Source: Humitalea sp050632385
Lineage (GTDB): Bacteria > Pseudomonadota > Alphaproteobacteria > Acetobacterales > Acetobacteraceae
Assembly (NCBI RefSeq): GCF_050632385.1
Contig: NZ_CP192599.1
Span: 992,001-1,056,000, forward strand
Direction of reading: 5' to 3'
Length of the DNA stretch: 64,000 bases
A model generated the notes under the pieces. It was not told the DNA's origin, did not search any database, and was given only the letters and a program-made list of their open reading frames with translations. Numbering within the stretch: position 1 is the stretch's first letter; every line of letters starts with the position of its first letter. Below, one piece after another: positions 17,985-25,958 of this stretch. The position numbers were made by a program, and so were the translations under genes.

Positions 17985-18247
17985 GGAGGGGTTGGGGAGG
18001 TTGCGCCGTGGAAGGGGCTCCGCCCCCTCCACACCACCCCCGCCAGGGGCCGCCGCCCCTGGACCGGCGGAGTCATTGGTAAACTGAAGAGAGGGGCATG
18101 GTCCGCCACGGCCGATGAAGCGCCCTCGACGCCCCTCTCTTCATTTTACCAAACGTCGTGGGTTCCAAGGGGCCACGGCCCCTTGGTGGGGAGAGTTTGA
18201 GAGGGGCAAAGCCCCTTTCAAAGCGCCACCCTCCCCAATCCCTTCCA
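17985..18247. repeat. composite hairpin repeat, copy B (inverted relative to copy A)
   Basis: A 263-base block filling the gap between the converging stops at 17984 and 18248. Read on the reverse strand it follows the order of hairpins in 2884-3147. Its dyads are 18009-18031, 18043-18062, the central one (arms 18076-18097 and 18131-18152, one mismatch, loop 33 bases), 18165-18186 and 18197-18221. Where the central arms differ in sequence from copy A, both arms have changed together, so the stem is preserved. No open reading frame of its own. Confidence 0.9.
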
Positions 18248-19213
18248 CTACCCCTTCGGCGTCCACGCCGCCGGGGCTTCGCTGCCGGCGCTGGCCAGGA
18301 TGCGGCCGTAGGCTTCCGGGCGGCGGTGGTTGGCGAAGTTGAAGATCGTGGTGCGGCCCAGGGTGCACATGTCCAGGTCGCATTCGGCGACGATCAGTTC
18401 GTCGTCCCATGATGTGGCCTGGGCCATGATTTCGCCGGACGGGTTCACGATGATCGAATGGCCGAAGAGTTCATGGCCATCTTCGGTGCCTGCCTTGGCG
18501 ACGCCGGCGGCGAAGCAGGCGTTCTGGTAGCAGCCGGCCTGGATCGACAGGTGGCTGTGGAAGACGCGCAGGTGATGCGCCTCGAAGCCGCGGTTTTCCA
18601 TGTTCAGGCTTGGTGTGTTGTAGCCGAGCATGACGAGTTCGACCTGCTGCATGCCAAGCGAACGCCAGGCTTCCGGCCAACGGCGGTCGTTGCAGATCAT
18701 CATGCCGATGTTGACCGGCCCGACATCGCCGATCGGCGCGCGCACCACGGGAAAGCCCAGGTTGCCCACTTCGAAGTAGCGCTTTTCCAGGTGCTGCACC
18801 GTGCGCTGCGGATCGTATTCGCTGTGACCGGGCAGGTGTATCTTGCGGTACTTCAGCACGACCTCGCCCGTCGGATGCACATAGACGGCGGTGTTGAAGC
18901 GCCGCCCATCCGGCGTCTTTTCCGCGTAGCCCAGGTGGAAGCCGATGTTGAATTTGCGCGCGGCCTCGAACAGCGAGGCGGTCGCGTTGGATGGCAGGCT
19001 GTGTTCGTACCAGTGGTCGGCGTTGGTCAGGTCTTCCTCGTACCAGCGCGGGAAGAAGGTGGTCAGCGCGAGTTCGGGAAACACCACCACTTCGGCGCCA
19101 CGGCGGTGCGCGGTTTCCATCAGCCGCACCATGCGGCCGACCGCGACATCGCGCCCCTCGGCCTTCTGGATCGGGCCAAGCTGCGCGGCGGCGAGGACGA
19201 GTTTGCGGCTCAT
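18248..19213 (-). CDS. N-carbamoyl-D-amino acid hydrolase-like nitrilase superfamily enzyme (1)
   Basis: Carbon-nitrogen hydrolase, 321 residues. The Glu-Lys-Cys triad is present: Glu47 in VVVFPELALTTFFPRW, Lys124 in KYRKIHLPGHSEYD and nucleophile Cys174 in MMICNDRRWPEAW. The NDRRWPE and LPGHxEY motifs are those of D-carbamoylases, which remove the carbamoyl group from N-carbamoyl-amino acids after hydantoin ring opening. It starts inside the end of its paralogue (ATGA overlap at 19210-19213) and shares much of its sequence, so the two arose by tandem duplication. Third and last gene of the LysR-distal operon. Its 3' end abuts repeat copy B. Confidence 0.9.
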   Translation of the reverse strand: MSRKLVLAAAQLGPIQKAEGRDVAVGRMVRLMETAHRRGAEVVVFPELALTTFFPRWYEEDLTNADHWYEHSLPSNATASLFEAARKFNIGFHLGYAEKTPDGRRFNTAVYVHPTGEVVLKYRKIHLPGHSEYDPQRTVQHLEKRYFEVGNLGFPVVRAPIGDVGPVNIGMMICNDRRWPEAWRSLGMQQVELVMLGYNTPSLNMENRGFEAHHLRVFHSHLSIQAGCYQNACFAAGVAKAGTEDGHELFGHSIIVNPSGEIMAQATSWDDELIVAECDLDMCTLGRTTIFNFANHRRPEAYGRILASAGSEAPAAWTPKG

Positions 19214-20160
19214 ACGGGCGGCTCCATGCCGGTCTGTTCGACGATGCGGCGGTATTGGTCCGGGCGGCGATGGAAGCCGAAGTCGAAGATCTTGCCCGGG
19301 CCGCGCCCTTGCAGGCAGGCGTCAAAATCGCAGTCGGCCACGATGACCTCGTCGCCCAGCGTCTTGGCTTCCGCCACCACGATCCCGTTCGGGCTGACGA
19401 TCACGCTGCCGCCGATCAGGCCGGCGCCATCCTCGACCCCCGCCTTGGCGACGCTGACGGCCCAGGTCGCGTTGAAATAGGCATTGGCCTGCACCGCCAG
19501 GGTGGAGTGGAAGGTCCGCCGCTCGGCGTCCTCGCCGTCGCCGCCATTAGGGTCGTAGGCGGCGGAGTTGTAGCCGATGGCCACCAGTTCCACGCCTTGC
19601 AGCCCCAGGCAGCGCCAGCCTTCCGGCCAGCGGCGGTCATTGCAGATCAGGCTGCCGAGCACCGGCCCGCCCCATTCCGCCGGCCCACGCGCGACCGGGA
19701 AGCCCATGTCGCCATATTCGAAATACCGCTTTTCCAACTGCTGGTAGCGATTTTCTGGCCTGGGTTCGACCGAACCGGGCAGATGTACCTTGCGATACTT
19801 CAGCATGATCTTGCCATCTGGCCCGACCAGCACGGCGGTGTTGAAGCGCCGGCCATCCTCGGTCAGTTCCGCATAGCCGATGGAAAACCCGACCCCCAGC
19901 GCCTTCGCCCGGTCGAACAGCGGCTGCACGGCCGGGTTCGGCATTCCGCGTTCGTAGTTTTCCAGCAACGCCGCGTCATTCTCATACAGCCAGCGCGGGA
20001 AGAAGGTGGTGAAGGCGAGTTCGGGGAAGACCACGAACCGCGCGCCCTGGCTGGCGGCGCTGTCCAGCAGCGCCTCCAGCCGCGCCAGGGTCGCGGGACG
20101 GCTATCGGCGCGCTGGGTCGGGCCCATCTGCGCGCCGGCGACGCGAAGGATACGGCTCAT
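19210..20160 (-). CDS. N-carbamoyl-D-amino acid hydrolase-like nitrilase superfamily enzyme (2)
   Basis: A 316-residue paralogue of the next gene downstream, with the same triad: Glu47 in FVVFPELAFTTFFPRW, Lys124 in KYRKVHLPGSVEP and Cys173 in SLICNDRRWPEGW. The LPGS replacing LPGH and differences around RPENRYQQLEKRYFE suggest a shifted substrate range between the two copies, for example different N-carbamoyl side chains. Role as in the paralogue, inferred from the family and the adjacent ring-opening amidohydrolase. Its start overlaps the stop of that amidohydrolase gene (20157-20160). Confidence 0.9.
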   Translation of the reverse strand: MSRILRVAGAQMGPTQRADSRPATLARLEALLDSAASQGARFVVFPELAFTTFFPRWLYENDAALLENYERGMPNPAVQPLFDRAKALGVGFSIGYAELTEDGRRFNTAVLVGPDGKIMLKYRKVHLPGSVEPRPENRYQQLEKRYFEYGDMGFPVARGPAEWGGPVLGSLICNDRRWPEGWRCLGLQGVELVAIGYNSAAYDPNGGDGEDAERRTFHSTLAVQANAYFNATWAVSVAKAGVEDGAGLIGGSVIVSPNGIVVAEAKTLGDEVIVADCDFDACLQGRGPGKIFDFGFHRRPDQYRRIVEQTGMEPPV

Positions 20161-21566
20161 GAATGCGCCGCTCCGCCCGGGGCCGCGTCATCCAGCGCCG
20201 ACAGCCGGTGCTGGCGCGGCACGAAGCTGCCGGTGCCGGGCTTGGCCAGGACCTGCTCGCCGTCCCAGATCTGCTGGCCGCGCAGCCAAGTGGCGGCGAC
20301 GCGGGCGCGCATCGGCACGCCATGCCAGGGCGACCATCGGGCATCCTCGCGGTCGCGGATATTGGCCGCGTCGTAGACGAACTGGCCTTCCTCCAGCACG
20401 CAGAAATCGGCGTCCGATCCGATCGCGATGGCGCCCTTTTTCGGGAAGAGCCCATGGAAGCGGGCAGGGCGTTCGCTGCACAGCCGGGCCATCAGGCTCG
20501 GCGGCAGGCCACGATCGGCCAGCAAGGTGAACATCAGCGGTGCGAAGGACTGCATCCCCGTCAGCCCGGCGCCAACCGCAAAAATGTCGCCTTCGTAAAT
20601 CTTCTTCTGGCGCGGCCAGGGCGCGTGGTCGGTCGAGACATAGGCGATCTTGCCCGCCGCCAGCGCCGCCCACATGCGTTCCACCTCCTCGGCGGTGCGG
20701 AACGGAGGGTTGCATTTCCCGAAGCCCTCAAGCCGGACCATGTCCTCCTCGGTCATGCAGAGGTATTGGATGCAGGCCTCGCCGCTCGCCAGGCCGCCCT
20801 GGTGGCGGAACATCTCGGCGATGTCGAAGCCGCGGGCGACGGACGAATGGGCGATGTGCACATGCGCGCCCACCTCCAACCCGATCTCGAAGATCTCCAG
20901 GTCGGCCATGGTCTCGGCCAGCGGCGGGCGGGTGCGGCAATGCATGATCGGGTCGGTGCGGCCGGCGGCACGCGCCTCGGCGGTCAGCCGAACGACGAGT
21001 TCCTCGTCCTCATTGTGCACCGCGACCATCAGCCCGGTCTTGGCGATCTCGCGGAAGGCCTCGACCATCGTCGGGTGGTCGATGCGCGGGAACCGCACCG
21101 CATCGTATTCATAGGTGGAGAGTTTGAACGACGACGCCCCGGCCGCCGCCAGTTCCGGAATGGCGCCGACGCCGCCGGTCTTCTTGATCGTCGCGTAGAG
21201 CGCCATGTCCACATGCGACAGGCGTTCGACCTGTTCCACCTTCTCACGGAAGATGCTGGCGTCGGTGGTCGCGCGCGGCACGTCGTAGGGCATGTCGCAG
21301 ACGGTGGTCACGCCGCCGGCGGCGGCCGTCATGGTGGCGCCCTCGATCCCCGGCCAGCCCAGTGCGCTGCCAGTGTGCATGTGGCCATCGACCAGCCCGG
21401 GCAGGATCAGCTTCGTGCCATGGTCCACCGTCTTCAGCGCCGGCGGCGGCTCGCCCTGGCCGATGGCGGCGATGGTCTGGCCGCGAATGGCGACATAGCC
21501 ACCCGGCAAAAGCGCGTCCGGCAGCACCAGCGTGCCTCGCAGAATCAGGTCGAAGGGGGGGGTCAT
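20157..21566 (-). CDS. cyclic amidohydrolase, allantoinase/hydantoinase-like
   Basis: Amidohydrolase-superfamily enzyme of 469 residues. The binuclear metal site is visible: HxH in LPGLVDGHMHTG, a probable carbamylated lysine in SSFKLSTYEYD, histidines in VAVHNEDEE and HIAHSSVARG, and the aspartate in YVSTDHAPWPR. The N-terminal EGATMTAAAGGVTTVCDMPY region is most like allantoinases and dihydroorotase-type enzymes, and the neighbouring carbamoylases argue for ring opening of a hydantoin-type ureide. Hydantoinase versus allantoinase cannot be settled by eye. It follows the LysR gene by 36 bases and is coupled to both carbamoylase genes. Confidence 0.87.
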   Translation of the reverse strand: MTPPFDLILRGTLVLPDALLPGGYVAIRGQTIAAIGQGEPPPALKTVDHGTKLILPGLVDGHMHTGSALGWPGIEGATMTAAAGGVTTVCDMPYDVPRATTDASIFREKVEQVERLSHVDMALYATIKKTGGVGAIPELAAAGASSFKLSTYEYDAVRFPRIDHPTMVEAFREIAKTGLMVAVHNEDEELVVRLTAEARAAGRTDPIMHCRTRPPLAETMADLEIFEIGLEVGAHVHIAHSSVARGFDIAEMFRHQGGLASGEACIQYLCMTEEDMVRLEGFGKCNPPFRTAEEVERMWAALAAGKIAYVSTDHAPWPRQKKIYEGDIFAVGAGLTGMQSFAPLMFTLLADRGLPPSLMARLCSERPARFHGLFPKKGAIAIGSDADFCVLEEGQFVYDAANIRDREDARWSPWHGVPMRARVAATWLRGQQIWDGEQVLAKPGTGSFVPRQHRLSALDDAAPGGAAHS

Positions 21567-21602
21567 GCGCGTATCCGGATGGTTTGGGGCGATGGGCGCA
21601 GA

Positions 21603-22544
21603 TTACTTCGCGGCGATGGCTTCGCCAACCGCGGCCAGGTCAGAAGCCTCCGGCCCAAAAATCTCATCCGCGAGCGAAATGGCGAAGCGGACGACCTCGC
21701 TCTCCCGCTCCGCATTCCAGGCCAGGGCCACGCCGACGGCGTGGATCGGCCCGGCCAGCGGGCGAAAACCGACACCAGGCGGGCGCAGCCGCGCCATGCC
21801 GGCCGAAACCAGCGCGACGCCCAGGCCCGCCGCGACGAAGCCCAGCTGCGCCATGGCGGACCCCACTTCCCGCACCACGCGTGGCGCAAATCCGGCGTCG
21901 CGGCAGGCGGCGACCATCGCGTCGGAATAGGCCGGGCTGATCGCGCGCGGCAGCATCAGCATCGGCGCATCGGCCAGCAGCGCCAGCGGCAGCGGACCGT
22001 CGATCGCCAGCAGCGGATGGCCGAGCGGCAGCGCCACCGCCAGCACATCCTGCCCCAGGGGCCGCAGATGGATCGGGTGGCGGTCGCGATCCAGCCGCAC
22101 CAGCGCCAGGTCCACCTCGCCGCGCCGCAGCGCCTCCACCGCATCGGCGGTGTCCAACTCGCGCACCGCCACCGCCGAATCTGGCCGCGTCGCCTGCAGC
22201 GCGCGCACCAGCGGCGGCAGATAATCGAACAGGGCCGAGGTCACGCATGCGAGCGAGACGGGGGTGTGGCGCCCGGCGCGCAGGTCGCGCGCCAGATCCT
22301 CCAGCGCGCCGGCGCTTTCGGCGATGCGGCGCGCGAGCGGCAACAGCGCCTCGCCCTCCCTCGTCGGATGCGCGCCCTTGCCCGTGCGCTCCAGCAGCCG
22401 CACGCCCAATTCGCGTTCCAGCGCCTGGATCTGCGCCGTCAGCGGCGGCTGCGAAATACCCAGGCGCGCGGCGGCGCGACCAAAATGCCCTTCCTCCGCC
22501 ACGGCCAAAAAATGCCCAAGGCGTCGGACCAGACGGAAATCCAT
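21603..22544 (-). CDS. LysR-family transcriptional regulator
   Basis: A 313-residue LysR regulator. The helix-turn-helix is HFLAVAEEGHFGRAAARLGISQPPLTAQIQ (positions about 9-38, key residues AAARLG and SQPPLT), followed by the linker helix LERELGVRLLERTG and an effector domain starting RAGRHTPVSLAC. The start at 22544 (MDFRLVRRL) fits family N-termini; an upstream in-frame ATG is unlikely. It is the first gene of the leftward operon with the cyclic amidohydrolase and two carbamoylases and is divergent from prpD-prpC, so it could control one or both. A T-N11-A dyad lies in the shared promoter gap. Confidence 0.9.
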   Translation of the reverse strand: MDFRLVRRLGHFLAVAEEGHFGRAAARLGISQPPLTAQIQALERELGVRLLERTGKGAHPTREGEALLPLARRIAESAGALEDLARDLRAGRHTPVSLACVTSALFDYLPPLVRALQATRPDSAVAVRELDTADAVEALRRGEVDLALVRLDRDRHPIHLRPLGQDVLAVALPLGHPLLAIDGPLPLALLADAPMLMLPRAISPAYSDAMVAACRDAGFAPRVVREVGSAMAQLGFVAAGLGVALVSAGMARLRPPGVGFRPLAGPIHAVGVALAWNAERESEVVRFAISLADEIFGPEASDLAAVGEAIAAK

Positions 22545-22559
22545 GCGCGTTCCTGCCCT

Positions 22560-22580
22560 GCGATACAGAAATCCTATCGC
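22560..22580. promoter_or_regulatory. candidate LysR operator (T-N11-A dyad)
   Basis: Perfect dyad GCGATA-N9-TATCGC in the 110-base gap between the LysR gene and prpD. It includes the T-N11-A spacing (T at 22564, A at 22576) typical of LysR binding sites. A second small palindrome, CATTC-G-GAATG, lies at 22591-22601, spaced as an activation site might be. Placement just upstream of the LysR start suggests autoregulation. Prediction only. Confidence 0.5.
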
Positions 22581-22654
22581 GGTGACGTGCCATTCGGAAT
22601 GGACGATCGTGCAACACGGGCGCAGAAAACCCGCCATCCACCGGAGGCAACGCG

Positions 22655-24193
22655 ATGAAGCTGCATGATGTGAAAGTTCACCCGTCCAAGGCCCTGCTGA
22701 AGCGCGAGGATCAACTCGCCTGGAAGATCGCCGGCGTCGCCACCGACCGCGTGCCGGTTGAGAAGGACGTCGCCGCGATGATCATCAACCGGATCATCGA
22801 CAACGCCTCGGTCGCCATCGCCGCGATCAACCGCCGCCCCGTCGTCTCGGCGCGGGCGATGAGCCTGGGTCATCCACGCAAGGGTGGCGCCACGATCTTC
22901 GGCATGCCCGCCGGAAAGACCTTCAGCCCCGAATGGGCCGCCTGGGCGAATGGCACCGCCGTGCGCGAACTCGACATGCACGACACCTTCCTGGCTGCGG
23001 ATTATTCGCATCCCGGCGACAACATCCCGCCGATCCTCGCGGTCGCGCAGACCATGGGCAAATCCGGCAAGGATCTGATCCGCGGCCTGGCGACGGGCTA
23101 CGAGATCCAGATCGACCTGGTGCGCGCCATCTGCCTGCACGAACATCGCGTAGACCATATCGCGCACCTCGGGCCCTCTGCCGCGGCCGGCATCGGCACG
23201 CTGCTGGGGCTGAAGCAGGAGGTGATCTTCCAGGCCGTGCAGCAGGCGCTGCACACCACCATCTCCTTCCGCCAGAGCCGCAAGGGTGAGATCAGCAGCT
23301 GGAAGGCGTTTGCCCCGGCGCATGCCGGCAAGCTCGCCATCGAAGCCGCCGACCGCGCGATGCGCGGCGAAGGCGCGCCTTCACCTATATATGAGGGCGA
23401 GGACAGCGTGATCGCCTGGGTGCTCTCGGGCCGCACGCAGGCCGACAGCAAGGGTCGCAACACCGTCTACGATCCGACCTACTACAGCGTGCCCCTGCCG
23501 GAAGCCGGCGAGGCCAAGCGCGCCATCCTGTCCAGCTTCACCAAGGAACACTCGGCGGAATACCAGTCCCAGGCGCTGATCGACCTGGCCTTCCGCATGC
23601 GGGAGAGCATTCCCGACACGGATGCGATCGAGAAGATCGTCATCCACACCAGCCATCACACCCATTACGTGATCGGCACCGGCGCCAACGATCCGCAGAA
23701 GATGGACCCCAAGGCCAGCCGCGAGACCCTGGACCACTCCATCATGTACATTTTTGCCGTCGCCCTGCAGGACGGCCGTTGGCACCACGTCGACAGCTAT
23801 GCGCCGAAGCGTGCCGGTCGCGCCGACACCGTGCGGCTCTGGCACAAGATCGAGACGACGGAGGATCCGGAATGGACCCGCCGCTATCACTCGCGTGACC
23901 CCCAGGAACTCTCCTTCGGCGGCCGCGTGGAGATCACCCTGAAGGATGGGCAGGTGCTGGTCGATGAACTCGGCGTCGCCAACGCGCATCCGAATGGCGC
24001 GCGGCCGTTTGGGCGGGAGGACTACATCGGCAAGTTCCGACTGCTGACCGATGGGATCATCGCGGCCAAGGAAGCCGACCGCTTCCTGGAAGCGGTGCAG
24101 AACCTGGCGAAACTCCCGGCGGGTGAACTGGGCGCATTGAACGTGGCGCTGCCGAAGGGCGGGCTGCTCGACGGCAAGCCCGGCATCTTTTGA
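22655..24193 (+). CDS. prpD: 2-methylcitrate dehydratase PrpD (MmgE/PrpD family)
   Basis: Dehydrates 2-methylcitrate to 2-methyl-cis-aconitate in propionyl-CoA oxidation. The 512-residue length and the pattern match PrpD rather than the shorter MmgE-only proteins: NGTAVRELDMHDTFLAADYSHPGDNIP in the helical domain (key residues RELD and HPGDN), VDHIAHLGPSAAAGIGTLLGL, SSWKAFAPAHAGKLA, and the C-terminal TLDHSIMYIFAVALQDG with SFGGRVEI. GGAGG precedes the ATG. It is followed after 12 bases by prpC. No prpB, acnD or prpE is present here. Confidence 0.93.
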   Translation: MKLHDVKVHPSKALLKREDQLAWKIAGVATDRVPVEKDVAAMIINRIIDNASVAIAAINRRPVVSARAMSLGHPRKGGATIFGMPAGKTFSPEWAAWANGTAVRELDMHDTFLAADYSHPGDNIPPILAVAQTMGKSGKDLIRGLATGYEIQIDLVRAICLHEHRVDHIAHLGPSAAAGIGTLLGLKQEVIFQAVQQALHTTISFRQSRKGEISSWKAFAPAHAGKLAIEAADRAMRGEGAPSPIYEGEDSVIAWVLSGRTQADSKGRNTVYDPTYYSVPLPEAGEAKRAILSSFTKEHSAEYQSQALIDLAFRMRESIPDTDAIEKIVIHTSHHTHYVIGTGANDPQKMDPKASRETLDHSIMYIFAVALQDGRWHHVDSYAPKRAGRADTVRLWHKIETTEDPEWTRRYHSRDPQELSFGGRVEITLKDGQVLVDELGVANAHPNGARPFGREDYIGKFRLLTDGIIAAKEADRFLEAVQNLAKLPAGELGALNVALPKGGLLDGKPGIF

Positions 24194-24205
24194 GAGGACC
24201 GCGCC

Positions 24206-25342
24206 ATGACCGATGAAACCCCCGAAATCCGCAAGGGCCTGGTCGGCGTCTATGCCGACGTCTCCGCCGTCTCCAAGGTCATGCCGGAGACCAACAGCCT
24301 GACCTACGGCGGCTATGCCGTGCAGGATCTGTGCGAGGAAGCCGACTTCGAACAGGTCGCCTACCTGCTCTGGCACGGCGAATTGCCGACCGCGGCGCAG
24401 CTCGCCGCCTTCCAGGCGGAGGAGCGTGCCAATCGCGCGCTCTCTCCGGCACTGCTGCGGGTGATCCGGGAATTCCCGGCCAATGCGCATCCGATGGACG
24501 CGGTGCGGACCGCCGTGTCCTTCATGGGCATGGAGGATCCGGAGGCCGCGGATGTCTCCGACGCCGCGCAACGGCGCAAGGCGATGCGGCTGCTGGCCAA
24601 GTTGCCGACCGCCGTCGCCGCCGCGAACCGGCTGTCGAAGGGGCTTGAGCCGATCGCGCCGGACCCCTCGCTGCCCTTCAGCGAGAACTTCTTCCACGTG
24701 GTCTTCGGCAAGGTCCCGGCGCCGGAGGTGATCAAGTCCTTCGACGTGTCGATGATCCTCTACGCCGAGCATACCTTCAACGCCTCGACCTTCGTGGCGC
24801 GGACGGTGACGAGCACGGGCGCGGACATCCATGGCGCGATCGCGGCTGGCATCGCGGCCCTGAAGGGCCCGCTGCACGGCGGCGCGAACGAGGCCGTGAT
24901 GCACATGCTGAAGGAAATCCCCGGCCCGAACGCCGCGGATGAATGGCTGCGCAGCCGCTTCGACCACAAGGCGCTGGTGATGGGCTTCGGCCACCGCGTC
25001 TACAAGACCGGCGACAGCCGCGTCCCGACGATGACCAAATACGCCGAGAAGATGGCAGAGGTCGTCGGCGACCGGCGCTGGATGGAGACGTCGCGGGTGC
25101 TCGCCCGGGTGATGCTCGAAGCCAAGAACATCCACCCGAACCTCGATTTCCCGGCAGGCCCCGCCTACTACCTGATGGGTTTCGACATCCCGCTGTTCAC
25201 GCCGATCTTCGTGTGTTCGCGCATCACCGGCTGGGCCGCGCATGTCTTCGAACAGGGTGCGGACAACCGTCTGATCCGGCCGCTGTCGCACTATGTCGGC
25301 CCAGCGCAACGCAGCATCGTGCCGATCAACGCGCGGGGCTGA
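24206..25342 (+). CDS. prpC: 2-methylcitrate synthase PrpC (citrate synthase family)
   Basis: Condenses propionyl-CoA with oxaloacetate to 2-methylcitrate. The 378-residue protein is of the short citrate-synthase type I/methylcitrate length. It opens with GLVGVYADVSAVSKV, followed by NSLTYGGYAVQDL, which is typical of PrpC. The catalytic histidines and aspartate lie in GPLHGGANEAVMHML, MGFGHRVYKTGDSRVP and NIHPNLDFPAGPAYY. It forms an operon with prpD and is followed by a non-coding region of about 600 bases with a GC-rich hairpin 90 bases after the stop. Confidence 0.93.
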   Translation: MTDETPEIRKGLVGVYADVSAVSKVMPETNSLTYGGYAVQDLCEEADFEQVAYLLWHGELPTAAQLAAFQAEERANRALSPALLRVIREFPANAHPMDAVRTAVSFMGMEDPEAADVSDAAQRRKAMRLLAKLPTAVAAANRLSKGLEPIAPDPSLPFSENFFHVVFGKVPAPEVIKSFDVSMILYAEHTFNASTFVARTVTSTGADIHGAIAAGIAALKGPLHGGANEAVMHMLKEIPGPNAADEWLRSRFDHKALVMGFGHRVYKTGDSRVPTMTKYAEKMAEVVGDRRWMETSRVLARVMLEAKNIHPNLDFPAGPAYYLMGFDIPLFTPIFVCSRITGWAAHVFEQGADNRLIRPLSHYVGPAQRSIVPINARG

Positions 25343-25958
25343 CGCGCGGTTGCCGATGCGCCGCGCGGCAATCAACGCGCGGTCATCAGGCTTTCCATCA
25401 AGACCTGGCCGTTAAGTCGATGATGCAGACGCGACGCGCGCGCAAAAATGCGCGCGTCGTGATGTGGAATTCGTTGACAACACCATCGTGCGTGCAGATA
25501 GCGTGCTGATGCGCGCACCGAAGCTAACTGCGATTCGGAAATGACGCGTCGGTGAAGAAGCTTCGATCGCACTCGGTGTCCCGGAAAAAACGGCGACGGG
25601 CCGGGCAAGGCGAAAAAAGCGGATGCCCCGGCGTGGTGTCAAAACCGCAGAAGATCATGGCGCCGCAGCAGGGAAGGACGGTCGATGGACCGAATGCCGG
25701 GGACCGCAAGCCGGATCTGGGATGGGGTGGTGACCGCTCGCCGCTCAATCCTGACCGAACAACACCGGCACGATCGGGCCAGCATGTCGCTGGACCGCAT
25801 CGGGCCGTTGGCGCCCTCAGGCTTGACGCGTTTTGCCCGTGCCGCTTCGGGCTCGGAAAATGTCGCGTCATGCCCGTCCCGACCGCAACCCCACGCGACG
25901 CGCCGGTCTTATGCCGAACGCGCCACCCACGTCAGCACCAGGCAAGGAGAGATTACCA
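25343..25958. other. 616-base gene-free leader region before the histone-like gene
   Basis: No convincing gene was seen here. Contents: a perfect 10-base-pair hairpin (arms 25432-25441 and 25450-25459, A-rich loop) that may help end prpC transcription; a locally AT-richer stretch with TTGACA at 25474-25479 and, 17 bases later, GATAGC as a weak -10; and then GC-rich sequence up to the ribosome binding site AAGGAG at 25944-25949. If the TTGACA promoter is real, the histone-like mRNA would have a 5' leader of about 450 bases. Short open frames on both strands lack RBSs and natural amino-acid composition. Confidence 0.5.

Noticed and set aside
20163..22658. 831-codon plus-strand open frame
   Set aside because: Antisense to the cyclic amidohydrolase and LysR genes, whose catalytic and HTH motifs are intact; no RBS and unnatural composition.
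25524..25871. Possible small gene on the minus strand in the histone leader
   Set aside because: Cys/Pro/Arg-rich translation, no RBS and no recognisable motif; treated as non-coding.
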